A stretch of DNA of 64,000 nt, taken from assembly GCF_036246005.1 (NCBI RefSeq), contig NZ_CP109171.1, positions 4,142,001-4,206,000 of the forward strand, read 5' to 3'. The translations under genes and the position numbers were made by a program. The DNA comes from Streptomyces sp. NBC_01723 (lineage in GTDB: Bacteria; Actinomycetota; Actinomycetes; Streptomycetales; Streptomycetaceae). Positions within the stretch are counted from its first letter, which is position 1; each line of letters begins with the position of its first letter. The notes beneath the pieces are model-generated. The model worked only from the letters and a program-made list of their open reading frames with translations, was not told the DNA's origin and did no database searches. Below, piece after piece: positions 52,113-60,329 of this stretch.

Positions 52113-52843
52113 GCGACGGTCCGCCAGCCCCCGGCGGCCGCGCGGTCGAGCAGGGCGCGGGTGCCGATCCGCGCCCAGGGGAAGGGGCTGCCGGACGCGT
52201 GGCCATCGGTGACGTCGACGAGTTGCACGTGGGCGCGCTCGTCGACGTCCACCCGCGCGGTCTCGGCGATCAGCAGGCCGCCGGGGGCGAGCAGGGCGGC
52301 GACGCGGTCGAGCAGGGCGCGGGGATCGCCGCCGATGCCGACGTTGCCGTCCATGAGGAGCACGGTGTCCCAGCGGCCCTCGCCGGGCAGCGGCTCGAAG
52401 ACGGAGCGCCGCAGCGACTGGCCGCCGGACCGCACGGTGTGGGCCACCGCGGCCTCGCTGACGTCGATGCCGAGGACGGTCCGGCCCCGGGCGGCGAGTT
52501 CCGCGACCAGCCGGCCGGGTCCGCAGCCCACGTCGAGGACGGCCCCCTCGCACCGGTCCAGCACCTCCAGGTCGACGGTGTCGGCCCCGGCGCACCACCG
52601 CTCCACCTCCAACGGCAGCAGCCATCCGTCGGTACGCCGCAGAAACAACGGCCCGCGACCGGCCCGCAGCGCGGCGGCGTAGGGATCGGACACGGCCCAG
52701 GGCGCCTGCCCCGCCAGGGGGAACGCCGATTCCGCCAGGCGGCCGGGACCGACGGCCGCCCAGTCGCCGGACGGCCGCTCCACCGGCCCGTTCCCCACGG
52801 CGCGATCCGCCCCGTCGCCCGACCCGCTCACCGGCTCACTCAT
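51998..52843 (-). CDS. Class I SAM-dependent methyltransferase
   Basis: A protein of about 281 residues from ATG 52843. The SAM motif VLDVGCGPGRLVAELAARG lies near 103-121, followed by VLGIDVSEAAVAH, VLLMDGNVGIGGDP and LLAPGGLLIAETA. The N-terminal region (APWAVSDPYAAALRAGRGPLFLRRTDGWLLPLEVERWCAGAD) is typical of this actinobacterial family. The acceptor is unknown; the neighbours suggest a sugar or lipid. The last 38 codons lie antisense to the membrane protein gene, so the C terminus may be extended by loss of an earlier stop. Confidence 0.87.
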   Translation of the reverse strand: MSEPVSGSGDGADRAVGNGPVERPSGDWAAVGPGRLAESAFPLAGQAPWAVSDPYAAALRAGRGPLFLRRTDGWLLPLEVERWCAGADTVDLEVLDRCEGAVLDVGCGPGRLVAELAARGRTVLGIDVSEAAVAHTVRSGGQSLRRSVFEPLPGEGRWDTVLLMDGNVGIGGDPRALLDRVAALLAPGGLLIAETARVDVDERAHVQLVDVTDGHASGSPFPWARIGTRALLDRAAAGGWRTVAQWTSGERPFVALRSDRSASSSAEPPNSTAVISSQRAR

Positions 52844-52848
52844 CGGCC

Positions 52849-53059
52849 GCCCACCCGAGCGCCCGTGGCCGCTCATCGGCCCACCCGCGCGTCCGCGCCC
52901 GCCGTACCCGCCGTGCACCGGCCGTGCGGCCGGTCCGCCGGTGGGAGTGCCGGTCCGTTCTCGGCGGCGCGGGGCGCCTCGCGGGTCGATCCGCTCATCG
53001 GGTGCCCACCCGCGCGCCCGTGGCCGCTCATCGGCCCACCCGCGTGTCCGCGCCCGTCG
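52849..53059. repeat. Pair of ~56-bp direct repeats in a noncoding gap
   Basis: Bases 52849-52905 recur with few changes at 53004-53059 (offset 155). The 184-bp gap between the methyltransferase and the DUF2064 gene is mostly this duplication; the second copy runs into the 3' end of the DUF2064 gene. No other gene is seen in the gap. Confidence 0.6.
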
Positions 53060-53666
53060 TGCACTCCGCCAGCCGGGCGGCGAAACGGCTGTGCGGGGCC
53101 AGTGCGGCGACGGCCCGGGCGTCGGCGGCGGTGTCGACGTCGCGCAGGGGCGGCAGGTCCCGTACCCGCAGTCCCGCCGCCAGCAGGCGCTCGCGCTGCG
53201 CGGCCCCCGTCACCGGCGTCGACATCGGCACGCCCCGCAGCAGGGCCGGGTCGGGGCGGGCCAGGCCCAGCGCCCAGAAGCCGCCGTCCTCCGCCGGACC
53301 GAAGTACGCGTCGCAGCCCGCGAAGTCGACGTCGAGCAGCTCCGGCGTCACCTGCGGGGTGTCCATCCCGATCAGCAGGGCGGGCCCCGCGCACCCGGCG
53401 AACGCGTCCGCGAGCCGTGCGTCGAGGCCGCCCGCGCACTGCGGTACGACGTCGAAGCCGGGCGGCAGCCAGGGCCCCGGGGCACCGGCGAGGACCAGCA
53501 CCCGGCGCCGGGCGGGCGTCGCGGCGACCGCGCGCAGGGTGTCGGCGAGGGACGCCTCGGCCAGCGCGGCCGCCTCGTGCGGGGTGAACGGCGGGGTGAG
53601 GCGGGTCTTGACCCGGCCGGGGCGGGGCTCCTTCGCGATGACGAGGAGGGTGCTCATCATGCTCAC
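53028..53666 (-). CDS. DUF2064 family nucleotidyl/glycosyl transferase
   Basis: A 212-aa cytosolic protein with a GT-A-like fold: LLVIAKEPRPGRVKTRLTPPF at the N terminus (about 7-27), LLIGMDTPQVTPELL (about 96-110) and DAYFGPAEDGGFWALGLARP (about 118-138), all diagnostic of DUF2064 (rSAM/selenodomain-associated transferase 1). Probably sugar-nucleotide dependent. GTG 53666 follows GAGGGGA and overlaps the GT2 stop as GTGA, so it is cotranscribed with the GT2 gene. Confidence 0.92.
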   Translation of the reverse strand: MSMMSTLLVIAKEPRPGRVKTRLTPPFTPHEAAALAEASLADTLRAVAATPARRRVLVLAGAPGPWLPPGFDVVPQCAGGLDARLADAFAGCAGPALLIGMDTPQVTPELLDVDFAGCDAYFGPAEDGGFWALGLARPDPALLRGVPMSTPVTGAAQRERLLAAGLRVRDLPPLRDVDTAADARAVAALAPHSRFAARLAECTTGADTRVGR

Positions 53667-54382
53667 CGTGTGTTCCCCTCGCGGGCCGCGTCACGCGGAA
53701 CCATGCGCTCCGGTTGCTCGGCGAGCACGCCGCGCATGTCCCGTACCGCGTGCCAGGTACCGCGCCAGGTCCCGGTGACCTTCGACGCCCCGGTGCGGGG
53801 CAGGTACGGCACGTCGTGCTCGGTGACCCGCCAGCCCGCGTCGGCGGCCCGCACCACCATCTGGAGCGGGTAGCCGCTGCGCCGGTCGGTGAGGCCGAGG
53901 CCGAGCAGCGCCTCGCGGCGGGCGGCGCGCAGCGGGCCGAGGTCGTGCAGCCGCAGGCCGGTGCGGCGGCGCAACATCCGGGCGAGCGCGAGGTTCCCGG
54001 CCCGGGCGTGCGGGGGCCAGGCGCCGCGCCCCCGCGGTCGTCGGCGGCCGAGCACCAGGTCGGCGGTGCCGTCCCGGATCTCGCGCACGAAGGGCGTCAG
54101 CAGGCCCGGGTCGAGGGAGGCGTCGCAGTCGCAGAAGCAGACGATGTCGGCCGTGGCGGCGGTCAGCCCGGCGTGGCAGGCGGCGCCGAAGCCGCGGCGC
54201 GGCTCGGTCACGACCGTGGCGCCGAGCGCGCGGGCGACGTCCGCCGAGCCGTCGGTGGAACCGTTGTCGACGACGAGCGCGCGCCAGCCGTCCGGGATGC
54301 GGGCCAGGACCCAGGGCAGGGCACCGGCCTCGTCCAGACAGGGGAGTACGACGTCGACGTCGGGAGCGGGCGAGGTGGTCAC
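53663..54382 (-). CDS. Family 2 glycosyltransferase
   Basis: A 239-aa GT-A enzyme: VDVVLPCLDEAGALPWVL, VVDNGSTDGSADVARALGA, RGFGAACHAGLTAATADIVCFCDCDASLDPG (DxD-like) and LVLGRRRPRGRGAWP. It belongs to the dolichyl-phosphate-mannose-synthase-like group but lacks a C-terminal membrane domain. It probably makes a polyprenyl-phosphate sugar for the GT-C enzyme upstream. GTG 54382 (AGGGTGAG before it) is preferred over GTG 54391. Followed by the coupled DUF2064 gene. Confidence 0.92.
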   Translation of the reverse strand: MTTSPAPDVDVVLPCLDEAGALPWVLARIPDGWRALVVDNGSTDGSADVARALGATVVTEPRRGFGAACHAGLTAATADIVCFCDCDASLDPGLLTPFVREIRDGTADLVLGRRRPRGRGAWPPHARAGNLALARMLRRRTGLRLHDLGPLRAARREALLGLGLTDRRSGYPLQMVVRAADAGWRVTEHDVPYLPRTGASKVTGTWRGTWHAVRDMRGVLAEQPERMVPRDAAREGNTR

Positions 54383-54505
54383 GGCTCTCACCCTACGAGC
54401 CGAAATCGGGTGAAACGGACTCCCGCTCCTTACGAAACACGGACGTCGCGGCCCGGACGGCCCTCGGGCACGTCGTCCGCGTGCGCGCGATGCGAGGCTG
54501 GGCGC

Positions 54506-55279
54506 ATGCAGCAGCCGCACGAGCCCGCCCCCGCACAGGCGTCCCCGGACGCAGCCCCTGCCGGATCGCCCGCCGGGGCCCCCGCCGTCCCCGCCCGGAT
54601 CCTGGTCGTCGACGACGACCCCACGGTCGCGGAGGTCGTCGCCGGCTACCTGGAGCGCGCCGGGCACGTCGTGGACCGCGCCGACGACGGCCCGGCCGCG
54701 CTCACCCGGGCCGCCGCGCACCGGCCGGACCTGGTGGTGCTGGACCTGATGCTGCCCGGCATGGACGGTCTCGAGGTCTGCCGACGGCTGCGCGCCACGG
54801 GCCCCGTGCCGGTCGTCATGCTGACCGCCCGCGGCGACGAGGACGACCGCATCCTCGGCCTGGAGGTCGGGGCGGACGACTACGTGACCAAGCCGTTCAG
54901 CCCCCGCGAACTGGTGCTGCGGGTGGAGTCGGTACTGCGCCGTACCCGGCCCGCCGCCGGTCTGGTGCCGCCGTCCGCGGCCGGCCTCACCGTCGACCCC
55001 GGCGCCCGGCGGGCCACGAAGGAGGGCGCCGAGCTGGCCCTCACCCTGCGCGAGTTCGACCTGCTGGCCTTCTTCCTGCGGCACCCGGGGCGGGCCTTCG
55101 CCCGGGAGGAGCTGATGCGGGAGGTGTGGGGCTGGGACTTCGGCGACCTGTCCACCGTCACCGTCCACGTGCGGCGGCTGCGCGGCAAGGTCGAGGACGA
55201 CCCGGCCCGGCCGCGGCTGATCCAGACCGTGTGGGGCGTGGGCTACCGCTTCGACCCGACGGGGCGGGAGACGGACTGA
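54506..55279 (+). CDS. OmpR family response regulator
   Basis: A 257-aa regulator. A Pro/Ala-rich N-terminal extension (about 1-30) precedes the receiver domain (about 31-145) with phosphoacceptor D80 in VVLDLMLPGMDG and K129 in YVTKPF. A winged-helix domain (about 160-255) ends RLIQTVWGVGYRFDP. One base separates it from the histidine kinase. It is divergent from the GT2/DUF2064 pair, its obvious candidate targets. Confidence 0.95.
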   Translation: MQQPHEPAPAQASPDAAPAGSPAGAPAVPARILVVDDDPTVAEVVAGYLERAGHVVDRADDGPAALTRAAAHRPDLVVLDLMLPGMDGLEVCRRLRATGPVPVVMLTARGDEDDRILGLEVGADDYVTKPFSPRELVLRVESVLRRTRPAAGLVPPSAAGLTVDPGARRATKEGAELALTLREFDLLAFFLRHPGRAFAREELMREVWGWDFGDLSTVTVHVRRLRGKVEDDPARPRLIQTVWGVGYRFDPTGRETD

Positions 55280-55280
55280 C

Positions 55281-56393
55281 ATGCACGACACCCTCCTCAT
55301 CGCCCTGTACGCCTTCGCCGGCGCCGCCGTCACCGGGCTGGCCGGCGCGGCCGTGCTGCGGCTGATCCGGCGGCGCTCGCTGACCGCGTCGCTCGCGGTG
55401 GTGGCGGCGGTCGCCGTCCTCGCGATGCTCGCGGGCACGCTCGCCGTCGCCTGGGCGATGTTCCTGTCCCCGCACGACCTGTCCGTGGTCACCACCGTCG
55501 CGGCGATGGCGGCCGTGGTGTCGCTGGCCACCGCGCTGCTGCTGGGCCGCTGGGTGGTCGCCCGCAGCCGAGAACTGACCGCCGCCGCACGCTCGTTCGG
55601 CGACGACGGCGACTACGCGGCCCCCACCGTCCCGGCGACCGCCGAACTCGACGCCCTCAGCCGTGAACTGGCCGCCACCAGCGCCCGCCTCGCCGAGTCC
55701 CGGGAACGCGAGCGCGCCCTGGAGACCTCCCGGCGCGAACTGGTCGCCTGGATCTCGCACGACCTGCGCACGCCGCTGGCCGGCCTGCGGGCCATGTCCG
55801 AGGCCCTGGAGGACGGCGTCGCCGCGGACCCCGACCGCTACCTCCGCCAGATCCGCACCGAGGTGGAACGCCTCAACGACATGGTCGGCGACCTGTTCGA
55901 ACTCTCCCGCATCCACGCCGGTGCGCTCGCCCTCGCCCCCGCCCGGATCTCGCTCTACGACCTGGTCGGCGACGCCCTCGCGGGCGCGGACCCGCTCGCG
56001 CGGGAGCACGGCGTACGGCTGGTGGGCGACGCGGTGGCGGCGGTGCCGGTCGAGGTGGACGGCAAGGAGATGAGCCGCGTCCTCGGCAACCTCCTGGTCA
56101 ACGCCATCCGCCGCACCCCCGCCGACGGCACGGTCGCCGTCGCCGCCGAACCCTCGCCCGAGGGCGTGGTGCTCTCCGTCTCCGACGGCTGCGGCGGCAT
56201 CCCCGAGGACGACCTGCCGCGCGTCTTCGACACCGGCTGGCGCGGCACCCACGCCCGTACCCCTCCGGCCGGCGCGGGTCTGGGCCTGGCCATCGTCCGC
56301 GGCATCGTGGAAGCCCACCGCGGCCGCACCACGGTCCACAACATCCCCGGCGGCTGCCGCTTCGAGGTGACCCTCCCCCTGGCCGACGCCTGA
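55281..56393 (+). CDS. Sensor histidine kinase, partner of the OmpR regulator
   Basis: A 370-aa kinase with three N-terminal helices (about 5-27, 33-58, 65-88) and almost no outer loop, a HAMP-like linker, a HisKA domain with H160 in WISHDLRTPLAGL, and HATPase_c (about 255-368, GNLLVNAIRRT, DGCGGIP, GAGLGLAIVRGIVE). The lack of an extracellular domain suggests sensing within the membrane. It ends 9 bp before the convergent epimerase. Confidence 0.95.
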   Translation: MHDTLLIALYAFAGAAVTGLAGAAVLRLIRRRSLTASLAVVAAVAVLAMLAGTLAVAWAMFLSPHDLSVVTTVAAMAAVVSLATALLLGRWVVARSRELTAAARSFGDDGDYAAPTVPATAELDALSRELAATSARLAESRERERALETSRRELVAWISHDLRTPLAGLRAMSEALEDGVAADPDRYLRQIRTEVERLNDMVGDLFELSRIHAGALALAPARISLYDLVGDALAGADPLAREHGVRLVGDAVAAVPVEVDGKEMSRVLGNLLVNAIRRTPADGTVAVAAEPSPEGVVLSVSDGCGGIPEDDLPRVFDTGWRGTHARTPPAGAGLGLAIVRGIVEAHRGRTTVHNIPGGCRFEVTLPLADA

Positions 56394-56402
56394 GCCCCGA
56401 CG

Positions 56403-57404
56403 TCAATCCCCCCGCAGACCCGCCCGGGCGAACTCCCGCATGCCCTCCCGGAAGTCGACCCGGGGGTGCCAGGACAGGTCGGTGCGCAGGCGGGTGGAGT
56501 CGGCGGTGATGTGGCGTACGTCGCCCAGGCGGTACTCGCCGGTGACGACCGGTTCGGGGCCGCCGTACGCCTCGGCGAGGGCGGTGGCCATCTCGCCCAC
56601 CGTGTGCGGGTCGCCGCTGCCGGCGTTGTAGGCGGTGAGCGTGCCGTACGGGCGGTCGGCCGTCAGCGCCGCGACGTTGGCCGCGGCCACGTCCCGTACG
56701 TGCACGAAGTCCCGGCGCTGGCCGCCGTCCTCGAAGACCCGGGGGGCCTCGCCGCGGGCGAGCGCGGAGCGGAAGAAGGAGGCGACCCCGGCGTACGGGG
56801 TGTCGCGGGGCATCCCGGGGCCGTACACGTTGTGGTAGCGCAGCGACACCGCCGTTGCGCCGGCCGACCGCGCCCAGGCGGCGGCCAGATGCTCCTGGGC
56901 CAGCTTGGTCGTCGCGTACACGTTGCGCGGGTCGGTGGGCGCGTCCTCGCCGACCAGCCCCGGGGACAGGGCCGCGCCGCACACCGGGCACGGCGGCTCG
57001 AACCGGCCCGCGTCCAGGTCGGCGACGGCACGCGGGCCGGGCCGCACCACGCCGTGCCGTGCGCACTCGTAGCGCCCCTCGCCGTACACGACCATCGACC
57101 CGGCGAGCACGAGCCGCCCCACGCCCGCCTCCGCCATCGCGGCGAGCAGGACGGCGGTGCCGAGGTCGTTGCGCGAGACGTACTCCGCCGCGTCGGCGAA
57201 CCCGTTGCCGAGCCCCACCATCGCCGCCTGGTGGCACACGGCGTCCACCCCGGTGAGCGCCTTGGCGACCGCCGAGGGGTCGCGCACGTCGGCGGCGGGA
57301 TCCTCGCGGACGTCGTATCCGACGGGCTCGTGCCCGTGCTCCCGCAGTGCCGCCACGACATGGGACCCGATGAACCCGGCATGGCCGGTGACCAGTACGC
57401 GCAT
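56403..57404 (-). CDS. NAD-dependent sugar epimerase/dehydratase (extended SDR)
   Basis: A 333-aa protein: Rossmann motif GHAGFIGSH (about 7-15), active-site YATTK (Tyr/Lys near 177-181), LRYHNVYGPGMPRD and RDFVHVRDVAAANVAAL. An insertion near 136-140 contains CPVCG, unusual in the family and possibly metal-binding. It likely interconverts UDP- or GDP-sugars to feed the glycosyltransferases nearby. Confidence 0.93.
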   Translation of the reverse strand: MRVLVTGHAGFIGSHVVAALREHGHEPVGYDVREDPAADVRDPSAVAKALTGVDAVCHQAAMVGLGNGFADAAEYVSRNDLGTAVLLAAMAEAGVGRLVLAGSMVVYGEGRYECARHGVVRPGPRAVADLDAGRFEPPCPVCGAALSPGLVGEDAPTDPRNVYATTKLAQEHLAAAWARSAGATAVSLRYHNVYGPGMPRDTPYAGVASFFRSALARGEAPRVFEDGGQRRDFVHVRDVAAANVAALTADRPYGTLTAYNAGSGDPHTVGEMATALAEAYGGPEPVVTGEYRLGDVRHITADSTRLRTDLSWHPRVDFREGMREFARAGLRGD

Positions 57405-57587
57405 GCGTCCACGCTAGGGGCGTGGGGCCCTCGCGCCGGGCGTCCGGCGCGGCACGTCACGGGTCCGTAAGAAGGGCATGCGTCCGCCCCCACCACGACT
57501 TTGCCATCCCTTTACAACCCGCCGGGTCGCCGCCTCGTCTCTCCGTCCGATCCACCTCACCACCCCCCACCGAGAGAGAGCGACCCG

Positions 57588-57974
57588 ATGCGCCGCACCA
57601 TCCTCAGCGCCGTGGCCCTGGCCTGCACCGCCGTACTGGCCGGCACCGCCCCCGCGTTCGCCGACGACCCCAGCCCCGCGCCCACCAAGGTCCCGGCCCA
57701 GAGCACCCCGAGCCCCGTGCCGAGCGAGGCCCCGACCAAGGCTGCGACCCCCTCGCCCAGCGAGCCGGGCACGGCGGACGAGGCGCCCACCCCCGCCCCG
57801 GCCGACGGCCAGGTCTCCGCCGTGCCCGAGGGCGCCCCCGACACCGGCGTCGCGACCCCGGAGCCGGGCGGGACCGACGAGGGGCTGGTCGGCGCGGGCG
57901 CCGGTGCCGTGCTCGTCGCGGGCGGCGCGGTCCTCTTCGTCGTACGGCGTCGGCGGGCGGCGACCGGGGCATGA
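57588..57974 (+). CDS. LPXTG-like wall-anchored protein
   Basis: A 128-aa protein: signal peptide (about 1-25, ending AFA), a Pro/Ser/Thr-rich wall-spanning region (about 26-85), the sorting motif APDTG near 84, a hydrophobic helix (GLVGAGAGAVLVAGGAVLFVV) and a basic RRRR tail. It overlaps the class F sortase start by ATGA and is its obvious substrate. The exposed part is only a low-complexity stalk, so it may be a spacer or carry glycans. Confidence 0.85.
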   Translation: MRRTILSAVALACTAVLAGTAPAFADDPSPAPTKVPAQSTPSPVPSEAPTKAATPSPSEPGTADEAPTPAPADGQVSAVPEGAPDTGVATPEPGGTDEGLVGAGAGAVLVAGGAVLFVVRRRRAATGA

Positions 57975-58609
57975 GCCGGCCTGCCGGTCGCGCCCTCGCC
58001 GCCGCGGCGCTCGCCGTGCTGCTCGCCGGCTGCGGCGGCGGCGCCGGGGACGCGGGGAACGCGGGGAACGACGTGGCCGCGTCCGACCGCCCCGGCACCA
58101 CCGCGCCTCCGTCGCCCGGGGCCAAGTCCGCGCGTCCACTGGAGCGTTCGGTGCCGGTCGGCCTGCGCATCCCGGCCGTCGGCGTCGACACCCCGGTGAT
58201 GCGGCTGGGGCTCGCGGCGGACGGCACGGTGCAGGTCCCGCCCGTCACGGACGACGACCGGGCGGGCTGGTACCGGCACTCGCCGACCCCGGGCCAGGTG
58301 GGACCGTCGGTCCTCCTCGGCCACGTCACGGTCGGCACCCACGGCGACGGCGTCTTCCGGCACCTGGCGCGGCTGCACCGGGGCGACCGGATCGAGACGC
58401 GCCTGGAGAACGGCGCGGCGGCCGAGTTCACGGTCACCGCCGTACGGACGGTGCGGAAGGCCGAGTTCCCGACGGACGACGTCTACGGGGACGTGAACCG
58501 GCCGGAGTTGCGGCTCATCACCTGCGGTGGCCCGCGCGTCGGCGAGGAGTACCGGGACAACGTCATCGTCTTCGCCGCGCTGAGCGCGACGCGTCCCGCG
58601 GCCTCCTGA
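57971..58609 (+). CDS. Class F sortase with lipoprotein-type signal
   Basis: A 212-aa sortase. The N terminus has a lipobox (VLLAGCGGG, Cys21), a short linker, and the catalytic domain (about 55-210) with H118 in LLGHVT, C185 in LITCGG and R195 in EEYRDN. Class F is the actinobacterial sortase class. It attaches the preceding protein to the peptidoglycan. ATG 57971 overlaps the previous stop. Confidence 0.92.
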   Translation: MSRPAGRALAAAALAVLLAGCGGGAGDAGNAGNDVAASDRPGTTAPPSPGAKSARPLERSVPVGLRIPAVGVDTPVMRLGLAADGTVQVPPVTDDDRAGWYRHSPTPGQVGPSVLLGHVTVGTHGDGVFRHLARLHRGDRIETRLENGAAAEFTVTAVRTVRKAEFPTDDVYGDVNRPELRLITCGGPRVGEEYRDNVIVFAALSATRPAAS

Positions 58610-58650
58610 CCGGCCGTGCGCACGGCATACCCTCACGACCATGGAGAGCG

Positions 58651-59142
58651 TTGAAACGGTCCCGTGACAGGGCGGCGTCCGAGCTGTTCGCCGCCCTGTA
58701 TCCGCGCCTCGCCGGCTGGTGCCGCCGGCTCGTCGACGACGACGAGACGGCCCACGAGATCGCCTCGGAGGCGTTCACCCGGCTCTGGGCCCGCTGGACG
58801 TCCGTGGAGGAGCCACGCGGGTTCCTCTACGTGACCGCCGCCAACCTCGTCCGGGATCACTGGCGCAAGCTGGAGCGCGAACGCCGGGCCGTGCGCCGGG
58901 TCACCGCGGAGGTCGCCGTACGCCCGCACCCCGAGCAGACCGACCCCTCGGTACGGCTGCTCGTGCAGTCCCTGCCGGAGCGACTGCGGGTGCCGATCCT
59001 GCTCCACTACTACGCTGACATGCCGATCCGGGAGGTGTCCGCGCTGACCGGGCGCAAGGAAGGAACCGTCAAGGCCGACCTCCACGCGGCCCGCGAACTG
59101 CTCCGCGTCCATCTGAGGAGAAGCCTTGACCACACGCCTTGA
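58651..59142 (+). CDS. ECF-type RNA polymerase sigma factor
   Basis: A protein of 163 residues from TTG 58651 (GGAGAG just upstream). Region 2: LFAALYPRLAGWCRRLVDDDETAHEIASEAFTRLWARW (about 11-48), then FLYVTAANLVRDHWRK; region 4: LPERLRVPILLHYYADMPIREVSALTGRKEGTVKADLHAARELLRVHL (about 108-156). It directs polymerase to an unknown regulon. Its end overlaps the next gene by 17 bp; that membrane protein is the likely anti-sigma factor. Confidence 0.9.
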   Translation: MKRSRDRAASELFAALYPRLAGWCRRLVDDDETAHEIASEAFTRLWARWTSVEEPRGFLYVTAANLVRDHWRKLERERRAVRRVTAEVAVRPHPEQTDPSVRLLVQSLPERLRVPILLHYYADMPIREVSALTGRKEGTVKADLHAARELLRVHLRRSLDHTP

Positions 59143-59596
59143 GGACGACCCCGGGTCCGGACGGGACGAGGACGATCCGCTGCTGGTCGTGCTCCGCCCG
59201 GAGACCGCGTACCTGGGCCCGCCGCCCGGCCGCTACGAGGCGATCCGCAAGGCCGCTTCCCGCCGGCGTCTGCTGCGTGCCGCCGCCGGTGCCGCAGCGA
59301 CCGCTGCCGCCGCCGCCCTGATCGCGCTGCCGCTGAACTGGGCCTCCCCCGCCCCGCCCCCGCGTCCGACGGCCCCGCTGGCCCCGGCCCCCGCCGACCC
59401 GCCCGCGACGACCGCACCGACCCCGGCCCCGCCGCGTGACGCCTCACAGGCGCCGAGTCCGGTCCCCGACGCATCCACCGGGACCGCGCCGACCCCGTCG
59501 GCCCCCTCGCCCTCGGCGTCCGCGCCGCCGTCCGCCCCGGACTCCGTGCCCACGCCCTCGGAGCCCGGCGGCCCGGCTGTTAAAACGGAACGATGA
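59126..59596 (+). CDS. Single-span protein with Pro-rich outer region, putative anti-sigma partner
   Basis: A 156-aa protein from TTG 59126, with GAGGAG 5 bases upstream. The cytosolic part (about 1-48) is charged and contains ETAYLGPPPGRYEAIRKAASRRR; one helix (about 50-70) follows, then an 85-residue Pro/Ala/Ser/Thr stalk. There is no zinc anti-sigma motif. Its position after an ECF gene, with a 17-bp overlap, suggests it restrains the sigma factor. Confidence 0.75.
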   Translation: MTTRLEDDPGSGRDEDDPLLVVLRPETAYLGPPPGRYEAIRKAASRRRLLRAAAGAAATAAAAALIALPLNWASPAPPPRPTAPLAPAPADPPATTAPTPAPPRDASQAPSPVPDASTGTAPTPSAPSPSASAPPSAPDSVPTPSEPGGPAVKTER

Positions 59597-59946
59597 TCTA
59601 CCACGTGGTACCGCTCGCCGAGTGGAACGCCGAACCCGGCCGGCCCTACGCCCCCGCCTCCCTCGCCGAGGACGGGTTCGTGCACTGCTCGCCCGACGAG
59701 GCGACCACGCTCGCCGTCGTCAACGCCTACTACCGCGCCGCGCCCCGTCCACTGCTGGCGGTGCTCCTCGACGAGGACCGGCTCACCGCGCGGTGCGTGT
59801 GGGAGGCGGCGGCGCCCGCACCGCCGCCCGGGGTCGCCGAGGGCACCCTCTTCCCGCACGTCTTCGGCCCGCTCGACCGCGACGCCGTCCGGCGCGTGAG
59901 CGAGGTGCGCTGGGACGGCGCGGGCCGGGCCACGGGACTGTCCTGA
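59593..59946 (+). CDS. DUF952 family protein
   Basis: A 117-aa protein with the DUF952 pattern: IYHVVPLAEWNA at the start, LAEDGFVHCSPDEATTLAVVNAYY (about 25-48), LLAVLLDEDRL and FPHVFGPLDRDAVRRV. The fold resembles ADP-ribosyltransferase/Tpt1-like domains, but activity is unproven. ATG 59593 overlaps the preceding stop (ATGA), so the three genes form one operon. Confidence 0.92.
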   Translation: MIYHVVPLAEWNAEPGRPYAPASLAEDGFVHCSPDEATTLAVVNAYYRAAPRPLLAVLLDEDRLTARCVWEAAAPAPPPGVAEGTLFPHVFGPLDRDAVRRVSEVRWDGAGRATGLS

Positions 59947-59962
59947 CGGAGGAGGTCCGACC

Positions 59963-60283
59963 TCACTCCTGCGGCTGGGCCGGTCCTCCGAGCATCGCCG
60001 ACGCGGTCTGGACCGGCGTGGCGGCGGGCGCCGGGGCGGGCTCGGCACCGGGAGCCGGGTGGCAGGTGAAGCCGAGGCGCGTCATGGCCCGGGTGACCTC
60101 CGCGCCGGAGAAGTCGCGGCTGTCCTGCCGGGTGACGACCTCGCCCACCTGCTTGACCGGGTAGCGGCGGCGGCCGATGGTCACGGACTCACCCGTGACG
60201 GGCAGGGGCGTGACGCCCTTCATCGAGTCCAGCACCCCTTGCTTGGTGAGGTCGAACGGGTACCGGGCGATGACACAGCGCAT
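59963..60283 (-). CDS. Conserved Streptomyces protein of the csp/helicase locus
   Basis: A 106-aa protein: MRCVIARYPFDLTKQGVLDSMKGVTPLPVTGESVTIGRRRYPVKQVGEVVTRQDSRDFSGAEVTRAMTRLGFTC in its first 74 residues is a block I recall from small Streptomyces proteins encoded beside cold-shock genes. It is followed by an Ala/Pro tail. Function unknown. ATG 60283 lies 47 bp after the helicase stop, so it is probably cotranscribed with it and may act in cold or RNA metabolism. Confidence 0.82.
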   Translation of the reverse strand: MRCVIARYPFDLTKQGVLDSMKGVTPLPVTGESVTIGRRRYPVKQVGEVVTRQDSRDFSGAEVTRAMTRLGFTCHPAPGAEPAPAPAATPVQTASAMLGGPAQPQE

Positions 60284-60329
60284 GATGCCTCCAACAAGGG
60301 GGGACGGAGCGGATGGGCTTGCGGTTCGT

